Below are positions 10,322 to 20,334 of a DNA stretch of 64,000 nucleotides, one piece after another; position 1 is the first letter of the stretch, and every line of letters begins with the position of its first letter. The DNA is from Eleusine coracana subsp. coracana (taxonomy: Eukaryota; Streptophyta; Magnoliopsida; Poales; Poaceae): contig CM064434.1 in assembly GCA_032690845.1 (NCBI GenBank), positions 10,790,108 to 10,854,107 on the forward strand, read 5' to 3'. The position numbers and the translations under genes were made by a program. The notes under the pieces were generated by a model that had not been told where the DNA came from, did no database searches, and saw only the letters and a program-made list of their open reading frames with translations.

Positions 10322-12523
10322 TTGCTTTTAACCATATCAGGGAAAGGGACACCTGTAGATTCGGAGTCCCCTACAGACTTCAATGATTGCGTGTCCAAGG
10401 TCGAGCTAACAAATCTTCTTGTGGACCAGCGTATATTCATGGAAACGAAGTTTGCCGAATTGATGGGCCACATCAACACTGTTGCCAACCGAATTGAGGA
10501 TGTTGAACGACGACCTCCACCTCAACGAGCTGCTGATGATGATGATTTTGACCGTGATGCAGACTATCTTCACCGTAATCGACACGGTATGGGAGGTAAT
10601 AACACTCGTGGTAATACTGATACTTTTGTTAAGCCCAAATTTAACATACCACCTTTTGCTGGTAGTGCTGATCCTGAAGCATACTTAGATTGGGAACTTG
10701 CTATTGAACAGAAATTTAATTCTCATTTAGTTCCTGCTGAGCATAGAGTTAGACTTGCTACTAGTGAGTTTACAGGTTTTGCTCTCTTTTGGTGGAATGA
10801 TCTTTGCAATACTAATGCTGCTATACCTGCCACTTGGCCTATTTTGAAACAACGCATGAAATCTCGTTTTGTTCCTCCTTATTACCAACGTGATTTACAT
10901 TTGAAATTATAATCTTTAATACAAGATAGTAAAACAGTAGAGGAATATTATCAGGAATTGCTTATTGGTTTAGCATGTTGTGATATACATGAAGATGATG
11001 TTCAAACTAGTGCTAGATTTTTTGGTGGTTTGAACCGTGATATCCAGAATATTGTTGACTATAAAGAGTGGAATAGGTTCAGCCAATTGTATCATATTGC
11101 TCTTAAGGCTGAACGAGAAGTACAGGGACGCCTTCCACAACAATCTTGCAGGTCCAACACTGAGCAATATCTCCAGCAACGCACTGGAGTAGAGAACTTG
11201 AAGAGTCATGTTGCTAAGACACCAGCAACAACTTTTCCACTTGCGCCTACTTCTGCAGCGCAATCGTCTAGTGTGCAGCACCAACACCAGAAGAAGGTTA
11301 CTACTTCCGGTACTAGGAGTGGCTCCTCCACCACCATTATTTGCCACCGCTGCAAGGGCATGGGACATGTCATGAAGGATTGCCCTAGTCGTCGTGCTTT
11401 CATCGCTACCGCTGATGGGTATGAAAGTTCTAGTGATGTTGAAGATGAATTTGCTCGTATGCCTAACCTTGTTGTAGATTCAACGGAGGAGCAGGAGACT
11501 ACCGCCATTGATTCTATTGCTGCCACCGTGGGCTTTCCTAGCCTCATTGTACAACGTGTGTTGATCACTCGGGTGGGACAAGAGGAAGAACAACAACGCA
11601 ACAATTTATTCTACATGTACCTCATTGTTGCGAACCATCGTGTTCTCACCATCATTGATACTGGGAGCTGTAACAACTTGGTAAGTTCTGATTTGGTAAG
11701 CAAACTTGGCTTGACCACGCATGCACTACATCAGCCCTACCACATCAAATGGTTCAACAATAGTGGTACGGCACAGGTAACTCGATCAGCACGTATACAC
11801 TTTTTAGTTGGTTCTTATCAAGACTTTGCTGATTTTTATATTGTACCTATGCAAGCATGTTCGCTTTTATTAGGCCGTCCATGGGAATATGACACGGATG
11901 CTGCCCACCATGGTAGAACAAATACATATACATTTGTACATAAGGACAGGAATATTACTTTGCGTCCGTTATTACCTGCTGATATTAGAAATCATTTTAA
12001 ACTGCTTGCTGAAAATACTGAGAATAAACATGATAACAAACAACTTTTTGATGTTAAACATAAAACTATTCAGTTAAAGGGAGGTGCTTTTCTTGCTATG
12101 ACATCTACTGTTACTGATCTTTGTGATAATCATGATGCACATTGCTATACTATGCTTTGTCATGATATTTCTTCTATCGATGATCATGTATCTTGTACTT
12201 TGCATTCTGCTAGTACTAACCTTTTGCAGGAGATTGATGCTGAGATGGAGTCGAGGGCGACTCCAATTCAAGAAGGGGAGGATGATGAGGACATCACCAT
12301 GCTGGATACGCACATATCATGGCCTTCCCCAAGTTACAAGTCGTCACCAACTCGGTCGCCGTGTTCGTCTCGGATTCAGCCGATACCCCTTCACGATTTT
12401 GATGATATCTCCCACATCCGACATCCAAATGAGGCGTTCTTTGATGCGTTGGAAAGGGGACGACGATGCCGTTGTTTTAGTTCTGATCCTAGCTCTAGAA
12501 GGGTCATGAGTCATAATATGTGA
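10322..12523 (+). pseudogene. Gag-protease polyprotein with one in-frame stop
   Basis: The two open stretches 10322-10912 and 10958-12523 lie in the same frame and are separated only by a TAA at 10910-10912. Domains in order: a low-complexity N-terminus; a retrotransposon gag core (PKFNIPPFAGSADPEAYLDW through FWWNDL and YYQELLIG); a CCHC zinc knuckle (CHRCKGMGHVMKDC, CX2CX4HX4C); and an aspartic protease with the catalytic motif DTGSCNNLVSS near 11660-11690 and a later LLGRPW flap-region signature. After the protease there is no RT. The frame runs past the purine tract and ends inside the 3' LTR at 12521-12523, so the last 80 or so residues are LTR-encoded. Whether the stop is a fixed lesion or a recent mutation is unknown. 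Start choice is uncertain because the leader may be spliced. Confidence 0.8.
12268..12282 (+). other. Polypurine tract before the 3' LTR
   Basis: The sequence aagaaggggagga is a purine run ending directly at the 3' LTR start (12283), as expected for the plus-strand primer of reverse transcription. It is also translated, encoding part of EGEDDED. Confidence 0.75.
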
Positions 12524-13046
12524 CCATGACAAGGTGTTGTGCCACCTATTTTGGGCCAGTTTGGCCATGTATCGTGTCGGGCCTTAAACCCATGTTGTGG
12601 GCGCCCCCCCTGGTCGCCTCCAACCCTAGGACATCCCTGTTTCCTACATAAACTCAGTAGCCACCGTCTTTTAGTTTCGGGTTTTTGTTTAGTTCAGTTT
12701 TCCAGAGAGAAACTTGATCGAATTATTGTAACTGTGGTAACAAGTCCTTTTACAGTAATCCAGGGCCCCTGTTCTTGTTCTACACCACTGTGGCGATTAG
12801 TCCTTTTGTATTCAGAGCTTGAACCTTTTCTTGTGATTCGCTTCATCCATATTTGCAATTTTAGATTGCGTGTTTATCCTCTCTTGCTTGTGTTCTCGAT
12901 TTCGCTTGCAGGAACAATCAAGTTGTGCTTGGTGTAACGGTTGCAGGGTTGGATCGTGTCTGATTCAAGCTGGGTCGTCGACGCCGAGTTCCCCAAATTC
13001 GAGTTTATCCCCTTACCTCTCGGAAGATCGGGCCATATCTACATCA
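12283..13046 (+). repeat. 3' LTR of the gag-protease gypsy element
   Basis: 764 bases, about 24 hand-counted differences from the 5' LTR including a one-base indel in the ttttggg/ttttgg run. It begins TGATGAGG and ends CATCTACATCA at 13046, followed by the AGTAC target duplication. Its beginning contains the 3' end of the gag-protease frame. Confidence 0.9.
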
Positions 13047-13282
13047 AGTACTAGGCGACGGTCCACCAGCCGATGCCTGTGGAGTCTTGAGACGTCTACG
13101 CTAGTTTATTTCTGATGTTTTGATGTACTTTTCTTTTAGACCTAGGGGTACTTTTGTAATAAAGATACGATATAATAATTAAAGAATATGTATATTTATT
13201 CTATCATTGATGATGTGTGTGTAACTTAATTTTGAGCATATGTACGGCTGCACCCGCTTTGCTTACTAAGATGGGTGTGATG

Positions 13283-13420
13283 GTTACATTATGAACACTC
13301 AATAGTACTCGCGTCCATATTCAAAGACCGTAATGAAGTAAAAACAAAAGGAGAAAATGTGAAGGAGAAAAAAGAGAGGAACAAGAAAATAAAAGAAGAA
13401 AAACTGTTTTGCTATTTTTA
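13283..13420 (+). repeat. PPO upstream module, copy 1 (partial)
   Basis: From ggttacattatgaacactcaatag onward this closely matches 14003-14115 and, less closely, 15545-15660. The shared core is gtccatattcaaagaccg followed by an A-rich, purine-rich stretch. It is cut on the left by the Tekay LTR and on the right by the CACTA fragment. Confidence 0.7.
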
Positions 13421-13444
13421 TTATTTTTTAATTATTTTGAAAAA

Positions 13445-13634
13445 TTATTTACCGAGTGTCGATTTTCTCACTCAGCAAAGTGTTTGCTGAGTGTACGACA
13501 AAAAGCACTTGGCAAAGACTCTTTACCAAGTCTTTTTTTTTACTGAGTGGTGTTTGCCGAGTGCTACACTCGACAAACCTCTGGCCGAGCATATTTGGGC
13601 TATTGCTGAGTGCCCCACCTGATTTTCGGTAGTG
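13445..13634 (-). mobile_element. CACTA (En/Spm-type) terminal fragment
   Basis: The right edge reads tgattttcggtagtg; on the minus strand this is CACTACCGAAAATCA, a CACTA terminal inverted repeat. Inside it are several copies of the subterminal motif tttgccgagtg / cactcggcaa typical of grass CACTA elements. Only one terminus is present, so the element is truncated. No transposase is seen. Confidence 0.7.
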
Positions 13635-13643
13635 ATAGCAACT

Positions 13644-13956
13644 CAGGACCGGTCCTGAGGCCTTGGGGGCCCAGGGCAAATCCAAAGGTTGTGGTCCTTT
13701 ATACAATTTGAAAAAACAACTTATTTAGAATTACTAGTAAAAGAAACATTATATTGAAATAAAGGAAGACCTTGTAGAAACTGCTGGCTCATTACGACAC
13801 AAAACTTAAAGGAAAATGACATCTTGATGTGGATTTGCTTGCAGTGGTCGGATGGATGAGCTTGATATGCTATATACATACCCATGGAGAGGGACCCCTC
13901 AGAGTTCAGGGCCCTGGGCAGCCGCCCTGGCAGCCCTGCCCTCAGGGCCGGCCCTG
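13644..13956. mobile_element. Non-autonomous hAT element, 313 bases, with 8-base target duplication
   Basis: The left terminus CAGGACCGGTCCTGAGG and the inverted right terminus CAGGGCCGGCCCTGAGG form 17-base near-perfect terminal inverted repeats. The flanks carry an exact 8-base duplication TAGCAACT (13636-13643 and 13957-13964), the hAT hallmark. No transposase fits in 313 bases, so it must be moved in trans. It landed a few bases beyond the CACTA terminus and within the PPO upstream module. Confidence 0.9.
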
Positions 13957-14404
13957 TAGCAACTACATGTGCCACACATTTTGCCTACGGAGCCAAATAG
14001 CTGTTCGGTTACATTGTCAACACTCAATAGTATTGGCGTCCATATTCAAAGACCGTAATGAAGGAAAAACAAAAGGTGAAAATTTGAAGGAAGAAAGGAG
14101 AGGAACAAGCAAATAAAGCAGAACATGTGGAAAAATATTGCATTGACATCATCCTCGCTGTCTATCTCGATTTTCTATCCCGAAGGAACTCATTAAGAAC
14201 ACACTGATTGATAGCGAGAAACGTGTGCCACAATTCGAATCATGTGACAAGATTCTATTCATGTGCGTGCGCCACGACGGGCTCGCAATCCACCGGCAAC
14301 TGTGTTGGATTCGTTGACTGTATATTAGCTAATTACATGTTCCCTAACCGTTATAATAATCTCGTGGCTACATGCAAGACTCACCTAGGCTATTTGTCCC
14401 TAAG
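13957..14404 (+). repeat. PPO upstream module, copy 2
   Basis: It starts actacatgtgccacacattttgcc and includes ggttacattgtcaacactcaatag, the tccatattcaaagaccg block, the gattgatagcgagaaacg block, gtgcgtgcgccacgacggg and ttgactgtatattagc. It ends near gcaagactcacctaggc. The blocks occur in the same order in the functional PPO 5' flank at 15480-15935. No first exon follows this copy. Confidence 0.8.
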
Positions 14405-14619
14405 TTTTGTATAACTTCATGTGCCCCACCATAGGAATATTTATTTCTCCTAACCGAGTGATATAACTGTTCGCCACCCATGGTACTTCTCACTACTAGC
14501 GTTGAAGTATATAATGAGGGAAGTTTGGATCCCCTTTCTCCTCCCTGTCTGTTTGGACTTTCCATCTCAAGGAAGCCAAAATAAAGGGACCCCAAAATAA
14601 AACACAGACAGAAAGGCAT
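14405..14619. other. Spacer between PPO upstream copies
   Basis: No gene seen. Not obviously shared with the other copies. Confidence 0.3.
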
Positions 14620-14868
14620 CTAAAAACGCGTACCACAATTCAAACCATGTGCCACAATTCTACCCAAGTGTCACGAGGGGCTTGCAAGTCATTATCGGTA
14701 ACCGTAATAGATTCCTTGACTGTACATCTACTAATTACATCTGCCGTAGCCAGATATCTCGTTCTCATTCTCGTGGATTCCAACAAGCCTCACCTAACAT
14801 CATCACCCTATAGCGCGGAGACACAGCATGACAAGTATAACTATCTTGCTAACAATTGGAAACTTGTT
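14620..14868 (+). repeat. PPO upstream module, copy 3
   Basis: It contains the shared blocks accacaattcaaaccatgtg, ttctacccaagtg, gacgaggggcttgcaag-like sequence, ttccttgactgtacatc and cctcacctaac. It is more diverged than copy 2. The TATA-like position reads gtacatct here, compared with gtatatga in front of the intact gene. It leads directly into the truncated PPO first exon. Confidence 0.7.
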
Positions 14869-15195
14869 TCAAGCATCCCTGCCCCGTCCACAGCGCTATG
14901 GAAGCCAGTATTTGCATCCACCACATTCCTCTCTCCCCTTGACTCTATGCTTCATCCACTCCGCGTCCTCCTGTTGTTTATGTTCACCTTATTTTCATCC
15001 ACCACATTCCACTTTCTCCCCTTGACTAGCTCGATGCTCCTACTCCATGTCCAGCACTACCATCGTCTCCACCGGCGGCCTCGACCCATACCTGATCTCT
15101 TGTGGCACCATCGACACCACGGAAGAAGTGGTTTCCTTGTCCAAGGACGGACACAGGAAGACCTGATACGGTGCAGCAAAACGGTTCATTTGAAC
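14869..15195 (+). pseudogene. Truncated polyphenol oxidase first-exon relic
   Basis: It aligns with PPO 15983-16300. Shared segments are cttgtttcaagcatccctg, cgctatggaagccagt (the ATG at 14899 matching the real start), gtcctcctgttg, ccaccacattcc, the leader region ending ctactccatgtccag, gcctcgacccatacctgat and gacctgatacggtgcagcaa. The frame ends after about 14 codons (stop near 14941), and a segment around ccaccacattcc is duplicated. Homology stops at roughly codon 93 of the intact gene, and no copper-binding exon follows. It is the residue of an unequal tandem duplication. Confidence 0.78.
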
Positions 15196-15479
15196 TTAAG
15201 AAGGAAGGATGCCAACTAACAAATACTTTGTCTATAAGTAATTAAGTATTCTTCAAATTGTTTGAAAATATTATTTTTCAGGAAATGTCAAGAGCTTCTA
15301 TAGATAGCAGATAAAAGATTAACACAAAGCTGTAGTGGGAAGGTATAATGCCCCTAACATAAACTATCCGCCTCCACCCCCAGCCCCAACGCAAGGAGAT
15401 AGTAGAGAGAGATTCTCAGTGTGACACACATGGTATATTATTCCCTTTCATGTTTACTCATCCTTAAGATTGATGAATA
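15196..15479. other. Spacer, no gene
   Basis: No open frame or repeat recognised between the PPO relic and the upstream module of the intact PPO. Confidence 0.3.
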
Positions 15480-16028
15480 TAGCAGCTATACATGTGTCAT
15501 ACATTTTGCCTACAAAGCGAAATAGCTGTTCGGCACTTTTTAACGTTGTATATACTCAATAATACTAGCGTCCATATTCAAAGACCGCAATGAAGGAAAA
15601 AAAAACAGGAGAAAAAGTTGAAGAAAACAAAGAAGACGAAGAAGCAAGTAAAGCAGAAAATGAAGGAAAATATTGGATCACCATCATCCTCGCTGTCTTG
15701 TCTGGATTTTCTATCCCAATGGAATCCATTAAGAACACACCGATCGATAGACAGCCAGAACCGCGTGCCGCAATTCCAATCATGTGATAAAATTCTACTC
15801 AAGTGCGTGCGCCACGACGGGGTGGTCGCAAGCCAGCGGCCAATGTGTTGGATTCGTTGACTGTATATGAGCAAATTGCATGTGCCCTAACTGTTATAAT
15901 AATCTCGTTGCTACCTCCAAGACTCACCTAACGATCCCCAAGATATCACAACCACGCAAGAACGAGTACAAATTCCTTGCTAAGCACAAACTTGTTTCGA
16001 GCACCCTTGCCCGCGGCCAAACGGCGCT
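15480..16028 (+). promoter_or_regulatory. Upstream region of the intact PPO gene, with TATA-like site
   Basis: This is the complete form of the module that also occurs at 13283-13420, 13957-14404 and 14620-14868. A TATA-like tgtatatgag lies at 15862-15871, about 160 bases before the ATG, and would leave a 5' untranslated region of roughly 130 bases. The equivalent positions in the older copies read tgtatattag and tgtacatcta. The placement is an inference from spacing and conservation. Confidence 0.5.
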
Positions 16029-17949
16029 ATGGAGGCCAGTAGTTCACTCCGGGTCTTCGTGTTGTTCGTGTTCGCCTTATTGGCAGCCACCACATTCCTC
16101 TCCCTCCCGTTGACCCCATGTTCCAACTCCATGTCCAGAGCTATCCTCGCCACTACCGGCCTCGACCCGTACCTTATCTCCTGCGGCTCCGGCAACACCG
16201 CGCAAGAAGAAGCTCCTCATCTGTCCAACAAGGACGGTCATAGTACCAATAGGACCGCCAAGCGTGGCGGGCCTATTGTGACCGACCAGCTATGGTGCAG
16301 CAAGCCAGACATCCCAGCAGACGCGCCGCTACCGCCGTCCCAATGCTGCCCGCCGATGTCGGCATCTCCGGCGATCAACTTCACCTTCCCCAACGCAACG
16401 GAGCCAGTCCGGACGAGGCGGCCGGTGCACGAGGTCGGGGCGGAGTACATGGCCAAGTACGAGCGCCTGGTGGCTCTGATGAAGGCGTTGCCCGACTCCG
16501 ACCCGCGCAGCTTCCACCAGCAGGCTAACATCCACTGCGCCTACTGCACCGGCGCGTACAGGCAAGTGGGCCAGCCCGAGCTGCCCGTGCAGGTGCACTA
16601 CTCGTGGCTCTTTTTCCCCTTCCATCGCGCCTACATGTACTTCTTCGAGCGCATCGCGAGGAAGCTCCTGGATGACCCCGAGTTCACGTTGCCGTTCTGG
16701 AGCTGGGACATTCCGGAGGGGATGCAGATACCGGCGGAGTTCGTGAACAAGTCGTCGCCGCTGTACGACGCGTTCCGCGATCCGGCGCACCAGCCCCCCA
16801 AGCTCGTCGACCTTGACTTCTGGCAGATGGAGAAGAACTTGACGGGCGAGCAGCAGATCCAGCACAACATGTGGGTCATGTACAAACAGGTCAAAATCTT
16901 CTCCTCGCCTCTCGTGTTTAATTCTCAGCTAGCATTCATGATGAGTTCACGTGAAGTCCCTTGTATTACAGCAGAGCAGCACATGTATTGTAACGCTCGT
17001 TATTACTAGTAGTACTCGTGATAACATGGTGTGATCTGAATCCTGAATGTGGGGAAATATAATATGGTTGCAGATTGTCAGCAGCCCGTTGCCGTCCCTC
17101 TTCCACGGCCAGCCATACCGCGCCGGGGACTCCGAAAAGCCGGGCGCCGGCACGGCCGAGCTGGCACCGCACAACACCATGCACGCCTGGATTGGTAACG
17201 GGTGGTACCCCAACGGGGAGGACATGGGCGCATACTACACCGCTGGTCGTGACCCCATCTTCTACCTCTACCACTCCAACATCGACCGGATTTGGGAGGC
17301 GTGGCGCCACATCCGCCGAGCCGCAAAGGGTAACAACAGTAGTCAGACGATGGACTTCACCGACCATGCCTGGCTGGACTCTTCCTTCCTGTTCTACGAC
17401 GAGGAAGCGCGCCTCGTTCGTGTCACTGTCCGTGACATGCTCGACATCAAGAAGCTGGGGTACAGCTTCAGCAAAGTTGCAACGCCTTGGGCTACAGCAC
17501 GGCCACCCAGCACCCCCGGCGTGAACAGCAAGAGAGGCGTCCTCAAGTCCGTCAGGTTCCCGGTGTCCCTGGAAGCCGCCATGTCTGTAGAGGTAATGCG
17601 ACCGGATGCGCTACGGAGCCGGCAGGATAAAGAGGATCATGCACTAGAGGAGGTTCTGGTGGTGGAGGGCATCGAGGTGCAGGACGGCAATTTTGTCAAG
17701 TTCGACGTCTACGTGAACGCCGTGGAGTACCACAAAGTCCTGCCTGGCGGACGGGAGCAGGCTGGGAGCTTCGTGTCCCTGAGGCATCCAGCAACGGAGG
17801 AGCGGGTAAAGACGAGCATGACGGTGGCGCTCAACGAGCTTTTGGAAGACCTAGGCGTCAAGGAGGAAACCAGCGTGACGGTGACCATGGTTCCTGTGAA
17901 GGGAAAGGTTAAGATCGGAGGCCTGAAAATTGTTTACATGTCTGAGTAA
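16029..17949 (+). CDS. PPO: Polyphenol oxidase (catechol oxidase / tyrosinase family), two exons
   Basis: The coding sequence joins 16029-16889 and 17074-17949 (intron 16890-17073, GT donor after MYKQ, AG acceptor before IVSS, phase 0) for 578 residues, a normal PPO length. It oxidises o-diphenols, and in some members monophenols, to quinones using a type-3 dicopper centre. The CuA ligands are H169, H190 and H199, with the thioether cysteine C173 (IHCAYC); tyrosinase signature 1 is HYSWLFFPFHRAYMYFFE. The CuB ligands are H320, H324 (HNTMH) and H354; signature 2 is DPIFYLYHSNID. The PPO-specific middle domain (AWLDSSFLFYDEE) and the C-terminal KFDV domain (KFDVYVN, near residue 515) follow, so the latent-enzyme shielding domain is complete. 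The N-terminus has a 20-residue hydrophobic run (about 8-28, VFVLFVFALLAATTFLSLPL) rather than a Ser/Thr-rich plastid transit peptide, which suggests entry into the secretory pathway; this is an inference. The start is supported by homology with the truncated copy upstream. No frame damage is seen. Confidence 0.95.
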
Positions 17950-18640
17950 CTTTTTTGTTGAAGCTGATAGTCAGTAGTAGATCTACAAGAATTCCTTAGT
18001 GCTTCGGCTGTATGTATATTGGACGGATTGGTTTAGTCATGGTAATGTTATTGTTAAACTAAAACTTAATCCTCAAATATCAAATGCCTTAGTCAACATC
18101 TGTGCTTCCCTACCTTGAATATTCTCCTGGTTGTTGGTTGTATACATGTGATTATTTCCTTGAAGTTAACAAATCCACCATAGGCCCACTTGTTTAGTTT
18201 GAGGCAGTTTAATTATCTGCAACGGCCAGAACGACAGCAGAGGAATGATAGATAAAGACACCAAACAAGGGGCTGTGATGTGATAGGATAAAGACAGCAA
18301 ACAAGGGGCTTCAAGACCATCATGCAACACCTATTTTTTACTCTCATATTCGTTTTAACTCGCACATGTTTGACTGAGTTAGTTCCTAGCACCATCTCTA
18401 GCTCTTGGGTTCATGTCGAATGTGGAGACATCGAGTCAGCTTTTTATCTTAACTCGCATATGCTTGACTGAGTGAGTTCCTAACATCAATCTAGCACCAG
18501 GGTTCATGTCGAATGTTAAGAAAGTATATATAATACATCAAAGTAAATACTGGTTATGACCATTACAGAAGTTCATACAGAATTTATATTTCACTACAAC
18601 TCTAAGTGAATGCTGCTACTTGGGCAAAGGATTCAACTCA
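17950..18640. other. PPO 3' flank with an imperfect tandem repeat
   Basis: No further gene. The likely 3' untranslated region runs to about 18060. At 18353-18522 an approximately 93-base unit occurs twice (each with ttaactcgca, gactgagt, gttcctaaca-like and ttcatgtcgaatgt blocks). A smaller repeat, gataaagaca then caaacaaggggct, is at 18250-18312. Confidence 0.5.
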
Positions 18641-20334
18641 ATCTACCTGACAAGGACGTTTGCAGTATCCAAAGCCTCAACTATTAGTGCATCGATGGCA
18701 TCATCAGACAGGTCTTCTCGGAATCCTGCTGCAACAAGCTTCAAGTTTATATCCTTGTTGCGCGAAGAATATATCCTTGTCGTGTGACTTGGCGATGGCA
18801 AGTACTTGTGCTCCCGCTAACTCGGCAATATGATGGGAATGCTCCTAGACCCTATCCGGAACGTCTTGCTGCCGAGTGCTGAGATCTCAACAACTCAGCG
18901 GCTTCTCTTCCAGTATGACATATTGTCCAGCTTTCTCTGCATCATTCTGCAACACTGCAAGAGACCAACGAAGACTTTTATCGCCTTCTATGAATTTTCT
19001 TTGAAAAAGTTCATAAACTTTCTTGGATCCTATGGAATATATATATATTTTAATTTATTCTTGGGGTAACATTAAGCCGATTAAGCGCATATACCAAGCT
19101 GGTATTTGCCTCTAGAGTCTTTATCCACTCCCTTAACTCGGCTATTAGCAGAGCCAAGCTTGCTCCTTTGTCGTTTTTTGTCAACCATTCTTTGTTCAGC
19201 TCTGCACATTATAATGATATGAACTTCTAGGTCATATTCGTTGAATTATAATATTGAAGGACATACCTTTCAGCTTGTCCCTTAACTCATCCACCTGGGT
19301 CAACCTCAAGCGGTTCATAGGCAAGTTGATTCTCGACATTTATGGCCATACAGCATTTCTGACGGGCATATTGAAAGAGCTTGCTCTTTTCTTCAATATG
19401 CTTTTACAGACGCTGGTATTGCAAAAGTATATCAGATCATCAATGGAAAATCACAAAACCATGTCGAACTCGGAAAGGTATTTACTCACAAGTGCTAAGT
19501 CACACACACCGCTCATCAGAGAATAGAACTTCTCCATCTCCTCTTTCTTCTCGGCTTCATCTATGCCTGCTTGTGCATATTTCCGGTGGAGTATACGGTC
19601 CAGATCCTGGTAAGATCAGGCTTCTCACTCGCACGGTAGTGGATCAGCTTTGGGAAAGGATTAACCTCCGGATCAATTGGTTCATCATAATTGTGATGGA
19701 ACTTTTTCCCTTACCAACTTTGGTTCTTCTTCTTGAAATTGCATACAAGTGGCCGTATCCTTCGGAGGTAGTTGACTTGAATGGAATTCTAATGCTGGGA
19801 CCTTATCAGCATCTTAATTTGCTGAGTGCCTCATCTTGTCGGGTGTTTCATTGTTGCCAGAGGTACTCTTTTTGGCATCTTCTTTGATTGATGGTTCGGC
19901 ATCACTCGGCCTTTGGGTGGCTTCAGCATCAAAATTTTTCCTAGCCGAGTTGATTGATTGATTTGCTTCGACTGACCCACCTTGCACCCTATGACAACTT
20001 GTATATTTTATTCATGATGTTCAAGGATCAACAACAAGCATTAATGACATCAGATTTACATAGAAGCTCATTTAAACTTCAGGCCTTTTACTTTTGGGGC
20101 ATCTTTCTAGGCGTGCACCTCTTTTGAGGATGGACTATTTTGAACACTGCTCCCATCAGGATGAGGATTTGTGTCAGTTGTTGTTGTGTTTTCTAGAATC
20201 CTAACCTCAAGTCCAGTGGTGGCATCCCCTGTAGGAGTCTTTCCCAACTAGCGTTGATTGGCCTTTGCGTTAATGACTCGATCTCGTCATCTGAGTCGTC
20301 ATTAATCATAGCCTTTCACCGCTTTGAGGGAGGG

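Larger units (their letters stand above)
8447..13046 (+). mobile_element. Complete non-autonomous Ty3/gypsy element encoding gag and protease only
   Basis: The element is 4600 bases long with two LTRs (8447-9209 and 12283-13046), an initiator-methionine tRNA primer site, a purine tract and a perfect 5-base target duplication. Its internal region of about 3.07 kb holds one gag-protease frame and no reverse transcriptase, RNase H or integrase. Mobilisation would therefore need enzymes from a partner element. Size and content resemble the class called TR-GAG (terminal repeats plus gag), but with an added protease. By hand alignment I count about 24 differences over the 763-base LTR, roughly 97% identity, so the insertion is fairly recent. 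It sits inside an older Tekay-type LTR. Confidence 0.88.
5479..13282 (+). mobile_element. Tekay/del-type gypsy 3' LTR, split by a nested element
   Basis: The LTR begins TGTCACATCGC at 5479 after a polypurine tract. It runs to 8446, is interrupted by the gag-protease element at 8447-13046, and resumes at 13047-13051 (the duplicated AGTAC) through about 13282, where gggtgtga mirrors the TGTCACA start. Without the insert it measures about 3.2 kb, the usual size for LTRs of this lineage. The tail after 13052 contains a polyadenylation-like region (ttttgtaataaagatac, about 13152-13168). The right end is approximate because host sequence shared with the PPO upstream copies starts at about 13283. 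No matching second LTR or target duplication is visible. Confidence 0.6.

Noticed and set aside
15565..15874. Short ORFs in the PPO upstream module
   Set aside because: They are broken differently in the other copies of the module, so there is no coding constraint.
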